From DATIRA01 sp963766505 (GTDB taxonomy: Bacteria > Pseudomonadota > Gammaproteobacteria > Steroidobacterales > Steroidobacteraceae): DNA of 64,000 nucleotides. Positions 1 through 7,702 of the stretch are shown here, piece by piece. Positions within the stretch are counted from its first letter, which is position 1. Each line of letters starts with the position of its first letter. Below the pieces are notes generated by a model that saw only the letters and a program-made list of their open reading frames with translations, was not told where the DNA came from and searched no databases. Where the stretch lies: assembly GCA_963766505.1 (NCBI GenBank), contig CAVYAL010000005.1:992001-1056000 (forward strand). The letters run 5' to 3'. The position numbers and the translations under genes were made by a program.

Positions 1-1
1 G

Positions 2-1243
2 GGCCTCGGCAAGTCGCCCTCCGTGGGGACCATCAGCATCCGTGAACCCACCGTGATCGTGGATCGCACTCCCCAGGAGATGGACCTCGACGGCGTCCGG
101 TTCGTATTCCAGTACGCACCTGAGTCGGAGGCGCCGGCCGAGCTGACCTTCTACCTGCCCGAGCTGAAGGCGTGGTGCGGCGCCGAAATCGTCTCGCATA
201 CACTGCACAATCTCTACACGCTGCGCGGCGCCAAGGTGCGCAACGCCGTCAAGTGGAGCGGATACATAGACGACGCACTGCACCGGTTCGCAGACATGGA
301 GGTCGTGTTTGCGAGCCACCACTGGCCGGTCTGGGGAAATGAGCGCATCGTCGATTACCTGAAGGCGCAGCGCGACGTCTACCGCTACATCCACGACCAG
401 ACCTTGCGGCTCGCCAATGAGGGTTTCACGCCTCAGGAAATAGCCGAACAGATCGACCTGCCCTCCACGCTGCGCAGTCGCTTCGCCAATCGCGGCTACT
501 ACGGCACGGTAAAGCACGACGCAAAGGCCGTGTACCAGGCGTACTTCGGCTGGTACGACGCCAATCCAGCGAACCTCGATCCTCTGCCGCCGGCCGAGGC
601 TGCAGCCAGGTACGTCGATGCGATGGGGGGCGCCGAGGAAGTGCTGCGGAAGGGGCAGGCGGCGTTCGACGCGGGTGAGTATCGCTGGGCTGCGACCTTG
701 CTGAATCACCTGGTGTTTGCTGATGCCTCGGACGAGGCCGCCAGGGACCTTCTAGCATCCACCTATGAGCAGCTCGGCTACCAGGCCGAGTCCGGCCCGT
801 GGCGCGACGCGTACCTGACCGGCGCATTCGAGTTGCGAAACGGCCCGCAAGGCATGGCCAATGACCCGGCGAATGCATTGGGCCTGTTGCGGGCGATGCC
901 GGCCGCTCGATCGCTGGACTCGATGGCCGTCCGGCTGAACGGTACCGAGGCGGACGGCAAACGCATGACGTTCAACTTCGTATTCGACGACGTGCAGGAA
1001 TCCTACGTGCTCGAGCTGGAGAACGCGGTGCTGCACCATCGCCGCGCCGATCCGACCCCGGAAGCAGACGCCACGGTTCACCTGACGCGTGATTTGCTCG
1101 TCCGGCTCGGCCTCGGGCAGGTCGGCGTCAAGGAGCTGGTGATGTCCGACGAGCTGCGGGTCGAAGGCAGCAGGCTCAAGCTGCTGTCGTTCCTGTCGAT
1201 GATCGACAAGCCGGACGGGCAGTTCGCAATCGTCACCCCCTGA
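2..1243 (+). CDS. Alkyl sulfatase (SdsA1/BDS1 type), C-terminal part
   Basis: C-terminal 413 residues of a class III alkyl sulfatase, a zinc hydrolase that releases primary alcohol and sulfate from alkyl sulfate detergents. The frame is open from base 2, so the gene is cut by the window edge. The metallo-beta-lactamase half with the metal ligands lies upstream, and the GTG at 23 is internal. Visible are the SHTLHNLYTLRGAKVRNAVK stretch that joins the lactamase fold to the rest, a helical dimerisation domain over roughly the middle third, and an SCP2-like C-terminal domain that holds the alkyl chain in this family. It ends 11 bases inside the convergent AraC gene. Its product, a fatty alcohol, would suit the PQQ alcohol dehydrogenases further along, but that link is inference. 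Confidence 0.9.
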   Translation, partial: GLGKSPSVGTISIREPTVIVDRTPQEMDLDGVRFVFQYAPESEAPAELTFYLPELKAWCGAEIVSHTLHNLYTLRGAKVRNAVKWSGYIDDALHRFADMEVVFASHHWPVWGNERIVDYLKAQRDVYRYIHDQTLRLANEGFTPQEIAEQIDLPSTLRSRFANRGYYGTVKHDAKAVYQAYFGWYDANPANLDPLPPAEAAARYVDAMGGAEEVLRKGQAAFDAGEYRWAATLLNHLVFADASDEAARDLLASTYEQLGYQAESGPWRDAYLTGAFELRNGPQGMANDPANALGLLRAMPAARSLDSMAVRLNGTEADGKRMTFNFVFDDVQESYVLELENAVLHHRRADPTPEADATVHLTRDLLVRLGLGQVGVKELVMSDELRVEGSRLKLLSFLSMIDKPDGQFAIVTP

Positions 1244-2249
1244 CGGATCCCGGCGTCCGACCCGTCTGCGCGCGGAAGCTGCGCACGAAGCTCGCGACGT
1301 CCGTGTAGCCCAGGCGGTAGGCGACCTGTGTCACCGAGAGGCTGCCTTCGGCCAGCATCTGGCGTGCCCGTTCGGTTCGTACCTGCAGCGCAAGATCCCG
1401 GAAGCTCGTGCCCTCCGCTTCGAGGTAGCGCGCCAACGTGCGCGTCGAGATGTTGACGAAGCCGGCGAGCTGCTCGAGCGTCGGTCGCGAGTCCTCGGCC
1501 TCGCGCAGCATCATTCGGCACCACTCGCTCCAGCGGCGGCGCGCCTGGGTCTGCCGCAGCATCGCCTTGCAGCGCTGCTCCGCCGCCTGCATCGCTCGCG
1601 GGTTGGACATCGCCAGCGGCTTGTCCAGCAGCACGGCATCGAGCGACATCCTCAGGCCGGGTACCGTGTCGCCGAAGTGAACGCGCGCCGCGGTGAGTTC
1701 CCGGTAGCGCTCCGCGTGAAGCGGACGCTCGATCGAAAGCCAGAGGTCATAGGTCGGCAGGCCTTCGTTGAACATGTGCGCGAAAGAGAAGTGATTCGAT
1801 GCAGCGATCGTTTCCTCGAACACGCGCATCGCCCGGTGCGTCAGGTCTACGACGGGTCGATACACCAGGTCGACGCGGTCGTCGTGACGCTCCAGCTTCA
1901 GCGAAAACATGGGCTGGATCAGGCGCTGGTAACTCACCAGCAGGCGCAGCACGTCACCGAACGTCGGGCTCGTGATCAACGCGAATCCCAGGATGTCATG
2001 CGACGTCGGGTTGAGCCGACGACCGAGTTCGAAGCCGAGGTCCAGGCGCCCGCTCGCCTGTTCCGCAGCCGCGAGCAGCGCCTCTACCTGCAGCTGCGAC
2101 AGCTGGGCCTTCGGCGCGTCGATCGAGCGTATGCCGGCGGCGCGCAGCACGGCGGCACGATCGACGCCCGTGCCCTCCAGGTACTCGACCAGCTGCGCCA
2201 TGTAGCGCGCCGGAAGCGTGAATCTCTTTGCGTGCTGCTTCCTTGCCAT
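1233..2249 (-). CDS. AraC-family transcriptional regulator with arabinose-binding-type N-terminal domain
   Basis: A 338-residue regulator. The N-terminal two thirds match the arabinose-binding-type effector domain of the OruR/ArgR-like AraC group. The last ~100 residues hold the two helix-turn-helix motifs, ending in the typical LGYTDVASFVRSFRAQTGRTP block. It is transcribed away from the ThDP enzyme gene across a 143-bp gap that contains a 21-bp-period direct repeat, so it most likely controls that gene and/or itself. Its 3' end overlaps the end of the alkyl sulfatase gene. The effector is unknown. Family assignment is firm; the target assignment rests on position only. Confidence 0.9.
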   Translation of the reverse strand: MARKQHAKRFTLPARYMAQLVEYLEGTGVDRAAVLRAAGIRSIDAPKAQLSQLQVEALLAAAEQASGRLDLGFELGRRLNPTSHDILGFALITSPTFGDVLRLLVSYQRLIQPMFSLKLERHDDRVDLVYRPVVDLTHRAMRVFEETIAASNHFSFAHMFNEGLPTYDLWLSIERPLHAERYRELTAARVHFGDTVPGLRMSLDAVLLDKPLAMSNPRAMQAAEQRCKAMLRQTQARRRWSEWCRMMLREAEDSRPTLEQLAGFVNISTRTLARYLEAEGTSFRDLALQVRTERARQMLAEGSLSVTQVAYRLGYTDVASFVRSFRAQTGRTPGSVRG

Positions 2250-2287
2250 GGCTGCGACACACTCGGGACGGCGCCGGGATGCTGTCT

Positions 2288-2318
2288 GAAAACATCAGTA
2301 GCTTGGCAGAAAACATCA
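2288..2318. promoter_or_regulatory. Candidate AraC-type operator: 10-bp direct repeat with 21-bp period
   Basis: GAAAACATCA occurs at 2288-2297 and again, identically, at 2309-2318. The start-to-start distance is 21 bp, two helical turns, as in AraC/XylS half-site pairs. The repeat is AT-rich inside GC-rich surroundings. It sits in the divergent gap, about 40 bp from the AraC start and 75 bp from the ThDP gene start. The repeat is seen directly; the operator role is inferred. Confidence 0.6.
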
Positions 2319-2392
2319 AGAAGGTCAGCCGGCACGGGACCAGAATGGGGCCCACCGAACATTGCGGCTGCGGCCTGCAGCGGGAGAGCATC

Positions 2393-4099
2393 ATGACTGA
2401 ACTCACTGGCGGCGAACTCCTCGCCCGGGCGCTGGCAAACGAGGGCGTGAAATTCGTTTTCGGGCTCCCCTGCCCGGAAATCGACCCGCTGCTCGCGGCG
2501 CTCGAGGTCAACGGGATCCGGCTCGTGCCGATCCGTCACGAGGCCGCGGCCGTGCACATGGCAGAGGGACTCTACAAGACGACCGGCCAGGCCGCAGTGG
2601 TGCTCGGCAACCCGGGCCCGGGCTCGGCAAACCTGCTGCCCGGCATGCTGACGGCCAGGCACGAGGGCGTACCGGTGCTCGCGATCACGTCGCAGCACCG
2701 CCTCGGCATCGTGTACCCGTCGACGCCCGCCACGTTCCAGGGCCAGGACCAGCTCGACCTGTTCAAGCCGGTCACCAAGTGGAACGGGCCCGTGTTTGAA
2801 TGGACCCGCATCCCGGAACTCGTCCGAACAGGCTTCCGTGAAATGTGGGCGGGCCGCCCGGGCCCCGTCCAGCTCGAGATCCCGGCGCCAGTGCTCTATG
2901 CCACCGGCGATCCGTCCATGGCACCGATCTACCCGGGCGGCAGCGGTCGCGGTTCGCTGCCGCAGCCGTCGGAGGCGCAGCTCGGGGCCGCAGCGGACAT
3001 GCTTGCCGAGGCAAGGACGCCGGCGATCTTCGCTGGCACTGGCGTCGACCGCGCGCGGGCGAATGCACTGCTGCTAGAGCTGGCCGAGCTGCTCGGGTGC
3101 CCCGTGATTTCGTCGATGGCCGGCCGCAGCGTCGTGCCGCACGACCATCCGCTGTACTTCAATTCGCAGAGCCCCGCCGCAGACGAGCTGCGCAGGAACG
3201 CCGATGTGCTGCTGGTCGCGGGCTCGCGCGTCGGCAACCTCGACGTGCCCTTCGACAAGTACTGGGGCGATCCGGCCCGCTGCCGGCTCATACAGGTCGA
3301 CATCGATCCCCGTCACATCGGCGTATCGCGGCCCGTCGCGCTCGGCATCGTCGCGGACGCCGGCGCGACGCTCGAGGGCCTCGCGAAGAAGTTGCGCGGG
3401 CGCAAGCTCGCGAGCCACGGCCGAGGCGATGTGACAGCGCAGCGCTCCGTTCACGAGGCCTGGACCGCAGCCATCGGCGATTCGGTTGCCGCATGGTCCG
3501 GACCCGGCATCCATCCGGCCCAGGCGATCGGGATGGTCGGCGCGACATTCGGCGACGACGCGATCTACTGCGCCGACGGCGGCATGACCTCGCTCTGGGC
3601 CGCGATGGCGCTGCCCTCGACGAAGCCGAACTCGTACCACGGGATCATGGAACTCGGCATGCTCGGGACCGGCATCCCGTCGGCGATCGGCGCCAAGCTC
3701 GGCGCGCCGCAGCGCGAGGTCGTCTGCGTGACCGGCGACGGCGCCGCGGGATTCAACGCGATGGAGCTTCAGACCGCGGCGCGGGAAGGCCTCGGGATCA
3801 CCTTCGTCGTGATGGCCGAGTCCGAATGGACCATGGAGATTCCGAACGAGATGGCGCGCTGGGGCAAGACGTTCGGGACAGCCATGGGCGAGGTCCGCTG
3901 GGACAAGCTCGCCGAGGGTCTCGGTTGCCACGGCGAGTACGTGGACTCGATCGAGAGCCTGCCGGCAGCGCTCGCGCGCGCGAAGGCAAGCGCCGGGCCG
4001 GCGCTGGTATGCGTGCGAACCAGCAAGGAGGCCAACCTCGCCGTACCCGAGGCCGGAATCGCTCGCTTCTTCGAAGTCTATAACGGGCCCTCCACATGA
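2393..4099 (+). CDS. Thiamine-diphosphate-dependent enzyme, acetolactate synthase-like
   Basis: 568 residues, usual length for the ALS/oxalyl-CoA decarboxylase/2-hydroxyacyl-CoA lyase superfamily of ThDP enzymes that cleave or join C-C bonds next to a carbonyl. ATG 2393 is chosen because GGGAGAG lies just upstream; the longer frame from 2228 has no such site. The order is Pyr domain (about 1-170, with the ThDP-activating Glu50 in RHEAA), central domain (about 190-330) and PP domain (about 370-550). The cofactor motif begins GDG at 448-450, but the usual NN that closes it is replaced by AE (475-476, then SEW). The substrate cannot be told from sequence. It overlaps the SDR gene by ATGA, so the two are co-translated and probably act on linked substrates. 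Confidence 0.85.
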   Translation: MTELTGGELLARALANEGVKFVFGLPCPEIDPLLAALEVNGIRLVPIRHEAAAVHMAEGLYKTTGQAAVVLGNPGPGSANLLPGMLTARHEGVPVLAITSQHRLGIVYPSTPATFQGQDQLDLFKPVTKWNGPVFEWTRIPELVRTGFREMWAGRPGPVQLEIPAPVLYATGDPSMAPIYPGGSGRGSLPQPSEAQLGAAADMLAEARTPAIFAGTGVDRARANALLLELAELLGCPVISSMAGRSVVPHDHPLYFNSQSPAADELRRNADVLLVAGSRVGNLDVPFDKYWGDPARCRLIQVDIDPRHIGVSRPVALGIVADAGATLEGLAKKLRGRKLASHGRGDVTAQRSVHEAWTAAIGDSVAAWSGPGIHPAQAIGMVGATFGDDAIYCADGGMTSLWAAMALPSTKPNSYHGIMELGMLGTGIPSAIGAKLGAPQREVVCVTGDGAAGFNAMELQTAAREGLGITFVVMAESEWTMEIPNEMARWGKTFGTAMGEVRWDKLAEGLGCHGEYVDSIESLPAALARAKASAGPALVCVRTSKEANLAVPEAGIARFFEVYNGPST

Positions 4100-4923
4100 A
4101 GGCGCTGCAAGGTAAGTGGGTGCTGGTCACCGGCGCCGCCTCAGGCATCGGCCTCGAGTGCGCGCGGGCGTTCGCGAAGCGCGGCGCGAATCTCGTCATT
4201 TCCGACATCAATGCAGCGGCGCTCGGGAAAGTGCAGAGCGACATCGCGGCGATGGGTGTCGAGTGCCTGGCGCAGACCTGCGACGTGTCGAGCGAGGAAT
4301 CGGTCGAGCAGCTCGCGGCTGCTGTCCACGAATCGGCAGCACGGCTCGACGTGCTGGTGAACAACGCGGGCGTGGCATTCCTCGGCGGCTTCCAGGAGAC
4401 GCCGATCACCGAGTGGCGCCGCATCTACGACATCAACGTACTCGGGATCGTCCACTGCACTCGCGCGTTCCTGCCAGCGATGCGCAAGGCCGGCGGCGAG
4501 CGGAAGATCGTCAACGTCGCCTCGGCCGCGGGCTTCTCGCCGCTGCCGAACATGTCGGCCTACGCCGCTTCGAAGCACGCGGTGGTCGGGCTGTCCGAGG
4601 TGCTGGCGCAGGAACTGCACGACACCGACGTCTCGGTGCTGGTCGTCTGCCCCGGCATCATCAATACCGCCATCGTGCACGTGAGCCCGACGGGCTCAGG
4701 CATGAACGAGGCGCAGATCGCCAGGCTGCAGAAGTACTACGCGGACGAGGGGTGTCATCCGGACGTCGTCGCCGCAGACATCGTGCGCAGCGTCGAGCGG
4801 GACGACGCTTTCCTGTTCACCGGGCCCGGGGCCAGGCTCGGTTACACGGCCATGAGAATCTCACGACGGCTGGCCAGACGTTTCACGCTCGACGTGGCTC
4901 GAAAAAGCGGCTACCTCGCCTGA
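4096..4923 (+). CDS. Short-chain dehydrogenase/reductase (SDR)
   Basis: 275-residue classical SDR. The cofactor glycine motif TGAASGIG is at 12-19, NNAG follows the central strand, and the catalytic Tyr156 and Lys160 lie in YAASK with the Ser in NVASAAG just before. The acidic residue in ISDIN after strand 2 favours NAD(H) over NADP(H). The start overlaps the stop of the ThDP enzyme gene (ATGA), so the pair form one translational unit. It probably oxidises or reduces the carbonyl or alcohol handled by that enzyme. The longer C-terminal extension (about 230-275) ends in a basic RISRRLARR stretch. Substrate unknown. Confidence 0.88.
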   Translation: MKALQGKWVLVTGAASGIGLECARAFAKRGANLVISDINAAALGKVQSDIAAMGVECLAQTCDVSSEESVEQLAAAVHESAARLDVLVNNAGVAFLGGFQETPITEWRRIYDINVLGIVHCTRAFLPAMRKAGGERKIVNVASAAGFSPLPNMSAYAASKHAVVGLSEVLAQELHDTDVSVLVVCPGIINTAIVHVSPTGSGMNEAQIARLQKYYADEGCHPDVVAADIVRSVERDDAFLFTGPGARLGYTAMRISRRLARRFTLDVARKSGYLA

Positions 4924-4985
4924 GCAAGTGCCCCCGCGATGGGGCCGCTTTCATCGTCCTCACCCGTTCCCTGGAGGGGCGTCCT

Positions 4986-5951
4986 TCATTGGTTCACGGC
5001 GTTGGGGGGAATCCCACCCTGCAGTCCCACGGCGAGGTTTCTTAGCGCCATGCTGACCATGCTCATACGCGCGCCGGGAGTTGCGCTGCCGATGTGCGGT
5101 GTCAGCAGCAGGTTTGGGCAGTCCAGCAGGTCCGGATGGATCTTCGGTTCATTCTCGAAGCAGTCCACGGCGGCACCGGCGATCGTGCCTGCCTTGAGCG
5201 CCGCCGCCAGAGCCGCGTCGTCCACGACGCCACCCCGCCCGGCATGGATCAGCACGGAGGTCTTCTTCATGCGTGCCAGCTCCGGCGCACCGATGAAGTG
5301 GTGCGTGGATGGCCGGTAGGGCACCTGCACAACCACGAAATCGGACTCCGCCAGCAGGCCGTGCAGATCGGCGCGCGTTGCTCGCAGCCCGGCTTCCACC
5401 TCGGGCGCCAGGGCCTTCGTGTCGCAGTAGAGCACGCGCATCTCAAATCCCAGCGCCCGCCGCGCGATCACGCTGCCGATGCGGCCGAAACCGATGATGC
5501 CGAGCGTCTTCTTGCTCACGTCCATGCCGAGACCGAAGGCAGTGAAGTCATCCGCAGTCCATTCCGCTGCCCTGACGAAGGCATCCGCCTGCGGCAGCCG
5601 CCGTGCCGCGGCAATCATCATGCCGAAGACGAGATCGGCGACCGCATCGTCCATTGCGCCCGGCGTATTCGTCACGGTGATCCCTCGGCTGCGGGCGACA
5701 GCGACGTCGATGTTGTCGTAGCCGACACCGACGTTGCAGATCAGCCGGAGGTTCGGGCACTCAGCCAGGATGCCGGCGTCCACCGGGTCGAGCGCGGTCA
5801 CCAGCGCCGCGTCGGCATCACGCAGCAGTTCCACCATCCCGGCCCGATCGAGAGGCGTCTCGGTCGGCGGCACGCGGACGTCTCCCAGTTTCGCGACTTG
5901 GTCGAGTATGGGCTGGGGCAGCCGCCGGGCGATGGCAATCTTTTTGGTCAA
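4986..5951 (-). CDS. D-isomer-specific 2-hydroxyacid dehydrogenase family protein
   Basis: 321 residues, the size of glyoxylate/hydroxypyruvate reductases and D-lactate dehydrogenases of this NAD(P)-dependent superfamily. The Rossmann motif GFGRIGSVIA lies near the middle. All three catalytic residues are in place: Arg in HAGRGGVVDD, Glu in FENEP and His in TPHIGSAT. It converges with the SDR gene and is followed on the same strand, downstream of IlvD, with a gap of about 60 bp. It may interconvert the 2-keto acid made by the IlvD-type dehydratase and its 2-hydroxy acid. That pairing is inferred from order. Confidence 0.88.
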   Translation of the reverse strand: MTKKIAIARRLPQPILDQVAKLGDVRVPPTETPLDRAGMVELLRDADAALVTALDPVDAGILAECPNLRLICNVGVGYDNIDVAVARSRGITVTNTPGAMDDAVADLVFGMMIAAARRLPQADAFVRAAEWTADDFTAFGLGMDVSKKTLGIIGFGRIGSVIARRALGFEMRVLYCDTKALAPEVEAGLRATRADLHGLLAESDFVVVQVPYRPSTHHFIGAPELARMKKTSVLIHAGRGGVVDDAALAAALKAGTIAGAAVDCFENEPKIHPDLLDCPNLLLTPHIGSATPGARMSMVSMALRNLAVGLQGGIPPNAVNQ

Positions 5952-6010
5952 TCCTTCATCGCTCCATGCCTGGGAATTCGTTGTCCGTCACCAGCGCCAG
6001 GACTTGACGC

Positions 6011-7666
6011 TCAGTCCAGTACCGCGCCCTCGCAGGCCGGCCGGACGTGCTTGCGATAACGCCGCATGAACCCATCCGGCACCTCGCGCTCGACGGGCCG
6101 CCAGCCGGCACGGCGCTTCGCGAGCGTCGTCTCGTCCACGTGCAGCGTCAGCTTGCGGTTCGGGATATCAATCTCGATCAGGTCGCCGTTCTCGATCAGC
6201 GCGATCGGACCGCCGTCGCTCGCTTCCGGGCAGACGTGCCCGACGCAGGGGCCCGAGGTGGCGCCCGAGAAACGGCCATCGGTGACCAAGGCCGCCTGCT
6301 TGAGACCCTTCATCTTGAGTGCGATGGTCGCGCCCAGCATCTCCGGCATCCCCGGCGCGCCTTTGGGCCCCATGTAGCGCAGGACCACGACATCGCCCTG
6401 CTTCACCCGGCCCGCCGCGATGGCTTCGAGCGCATCGTCTTCCGAGTTGAAGCAGACCGCCGCGCCCTTGCAGTGCTGCATCGAGGGATCAACCCCCGAC
6501 TGCTTGATGACTGCGGTGTCCGGCGCGAGGTTGCCTCGCAGCACCGTGATAGCGCTGACAGCGCGGAAGGCCTTCTCGACAGGCGGGATCACGGCCTCGT
6601 TCAGCACGCTCGCCGCGTCGATGGTCGCCTTCAGAGGCTGGCCGGTCACGGTCATGCAGCTCGTGTCGAGATGGCGTTCCAGCCGCTTGAGCACCGCCGG
6701 CATGCCGCCCGCGGCCCAGAGATCCTGGATGCCATGGGGCCCGTTCGGGCTGACCGCGAGCAGCGTCGGTACATCTCCCGCTGCCTCGAACTCTGCCATG
6801 CCGAGCGACACCCCGGCGGCCTGCGCGACGGCCGGGAGGTGCAGGGCCGAGTTGGTCGAACCACCGATGGCCATCACGGTACGCACCGCGTTGCGGAACG
6901 CGGCGGGCGTAAACATCTGCCGGGCGTTCAGGCCCTCCTTGACCATCCCGACGATGCGCTCACCCGTGCGGCGGGCGGCGTCGAGCTTGTCGGCGTGCCA
7001 GCCCGGGATGTTGCTGCTGCCTGGCAAACACAGCCCGAAGGCCTCGGCGAGACACTGGAACGTATTCGCGGTGCCCATGATCTCGCAGGCGCCGCAGGTC
7101 GAACAGGTGACGCTCTTTGCGAGCAGTTGCGGATCGTCGGCGAAATCGCCGTGATCGATGGACGCGCGAGACGCCTGTACGTTGCGGATGTCCATCTGGC
7201 CCGGCCCGGCCGAGAGGTAGATCGCCGGAAGATCGAGACGGGCGACGGCCATCATCATCGCCGGGTTGATCTTGTCGCAGCCCGCGATCACCACGATGCC
7301 GTCGTAGGGCTGGGAGCGGATGTGCGTTTCGATCATGTCCGCGATCAGGTCGCGCTGGGCGAGTATGAAGCGCATGCCGTCATGCGCCATCGCGACGCCG
7401 TCGCAGGGTGCCGGCACGTTGAACTCGGCGCACTCACCGCCCGCGGCCAGGATTCCATCGTGCACCTTGCGCGCCAGGCGATCGAGATGCGAGTGCCCGG
7501 TGGTGAGCTCGGTGTGTGAATTCGCGATCGCGATCAGTGGCCGCGTCCTGAGCTCGTCCGTATTGAACCCGGCGCCGTGCAGCAGTCCCTTGCGGAAGGT
7601 GTTCATCAGCGGGCTGGCGCTGTTGGAGATGATGTCGCTGCGCTTTCCGGTGTTCCCAGGGCTCAT
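6011..7666 (-). CDS. IlvD/Edd family dehydratase
   Basis: 551-residue iron-sulfur dehydratase of the dihydroxy-acid/6-phosphogluconate/sugar-acid dehydratase family, which converts 2,3-dihydroxy acids to 2-keto acids. Cluster cysteines are visible in APCDG, AGCDKINP and CSTCGACEIMGTANT; the last has the expected GTANT following it. The motifs around them differ from housekeeping IlvD (GCDKNMPG, CGGMYTANTM), and no other ilv gene is nearby. I therefore read it as a catabolic paralogue rather than the branched-chain amino acid enzyme. A GGAG site precedes the ATG. It is the middle gene of a minus-strand run from the GlcD-like gene to the 2-hydroxyacid dehydrogenase. Confidence 0.85.
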   Translation of the reverse strand: MSPGNTGKRSDIISNSASPLMNTFRKGLLHGAGFNTDELRTRPLIAIANSHTELTTGHSHLDRLARKVHDGILAAGGECAEFNVPAPCDGVAMAHDGMRFILAQRDLIADMIETHIRSQPYDGIVVIAGCDKINPAMMMAVARLDLPAIYLSAGPGQMDIRNVQASRASIDHGDFADDPQLLAKSVTCSTCGACEIMGTANTFQCLAEAFGLCLPGSSNIPGWHADKLDAARRTGERIVGMVKEGLNARQMFTPAAFRNAVRTVMAIGGSTNSALHLPAVAQAAGVSLGMAEFEAAGDVPTLLAVSPNGPHGIQDLWAAGGMPAVLKRLERHLDTSCMTVTGQPLKATIDAASVLNEAVIPPVEKAFRAVSAITVLRGNLAPDTAVIKQSGVDPSMQHCKGAAVCFNSEDDALEAIAAGRVKQGDVVVLRYMGPKGAPGMPEMLGATIALKMKGLKQAALVTDGRFSGATSGPCVGHVCPEASDGGPIALIENGDLIEIDIPNRKLTLHVDETTLAKRRAGWRPVEREVPDGFMRRYRKHVRPACEGAVLD

Positions 7667-7702
7667 CGTGATGGTCTCCGAATTTTCGCGCCCGTCGTGA
7701 TC

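Noticed and set aside
4930..4945. Small GCCCC/GGGGC hairpin between the SDR and 2-hydroxyacid dehydrogenase genes
   Set aside because: Only five base pairs, no T-run; expected by chance in DNA this GC-rich.
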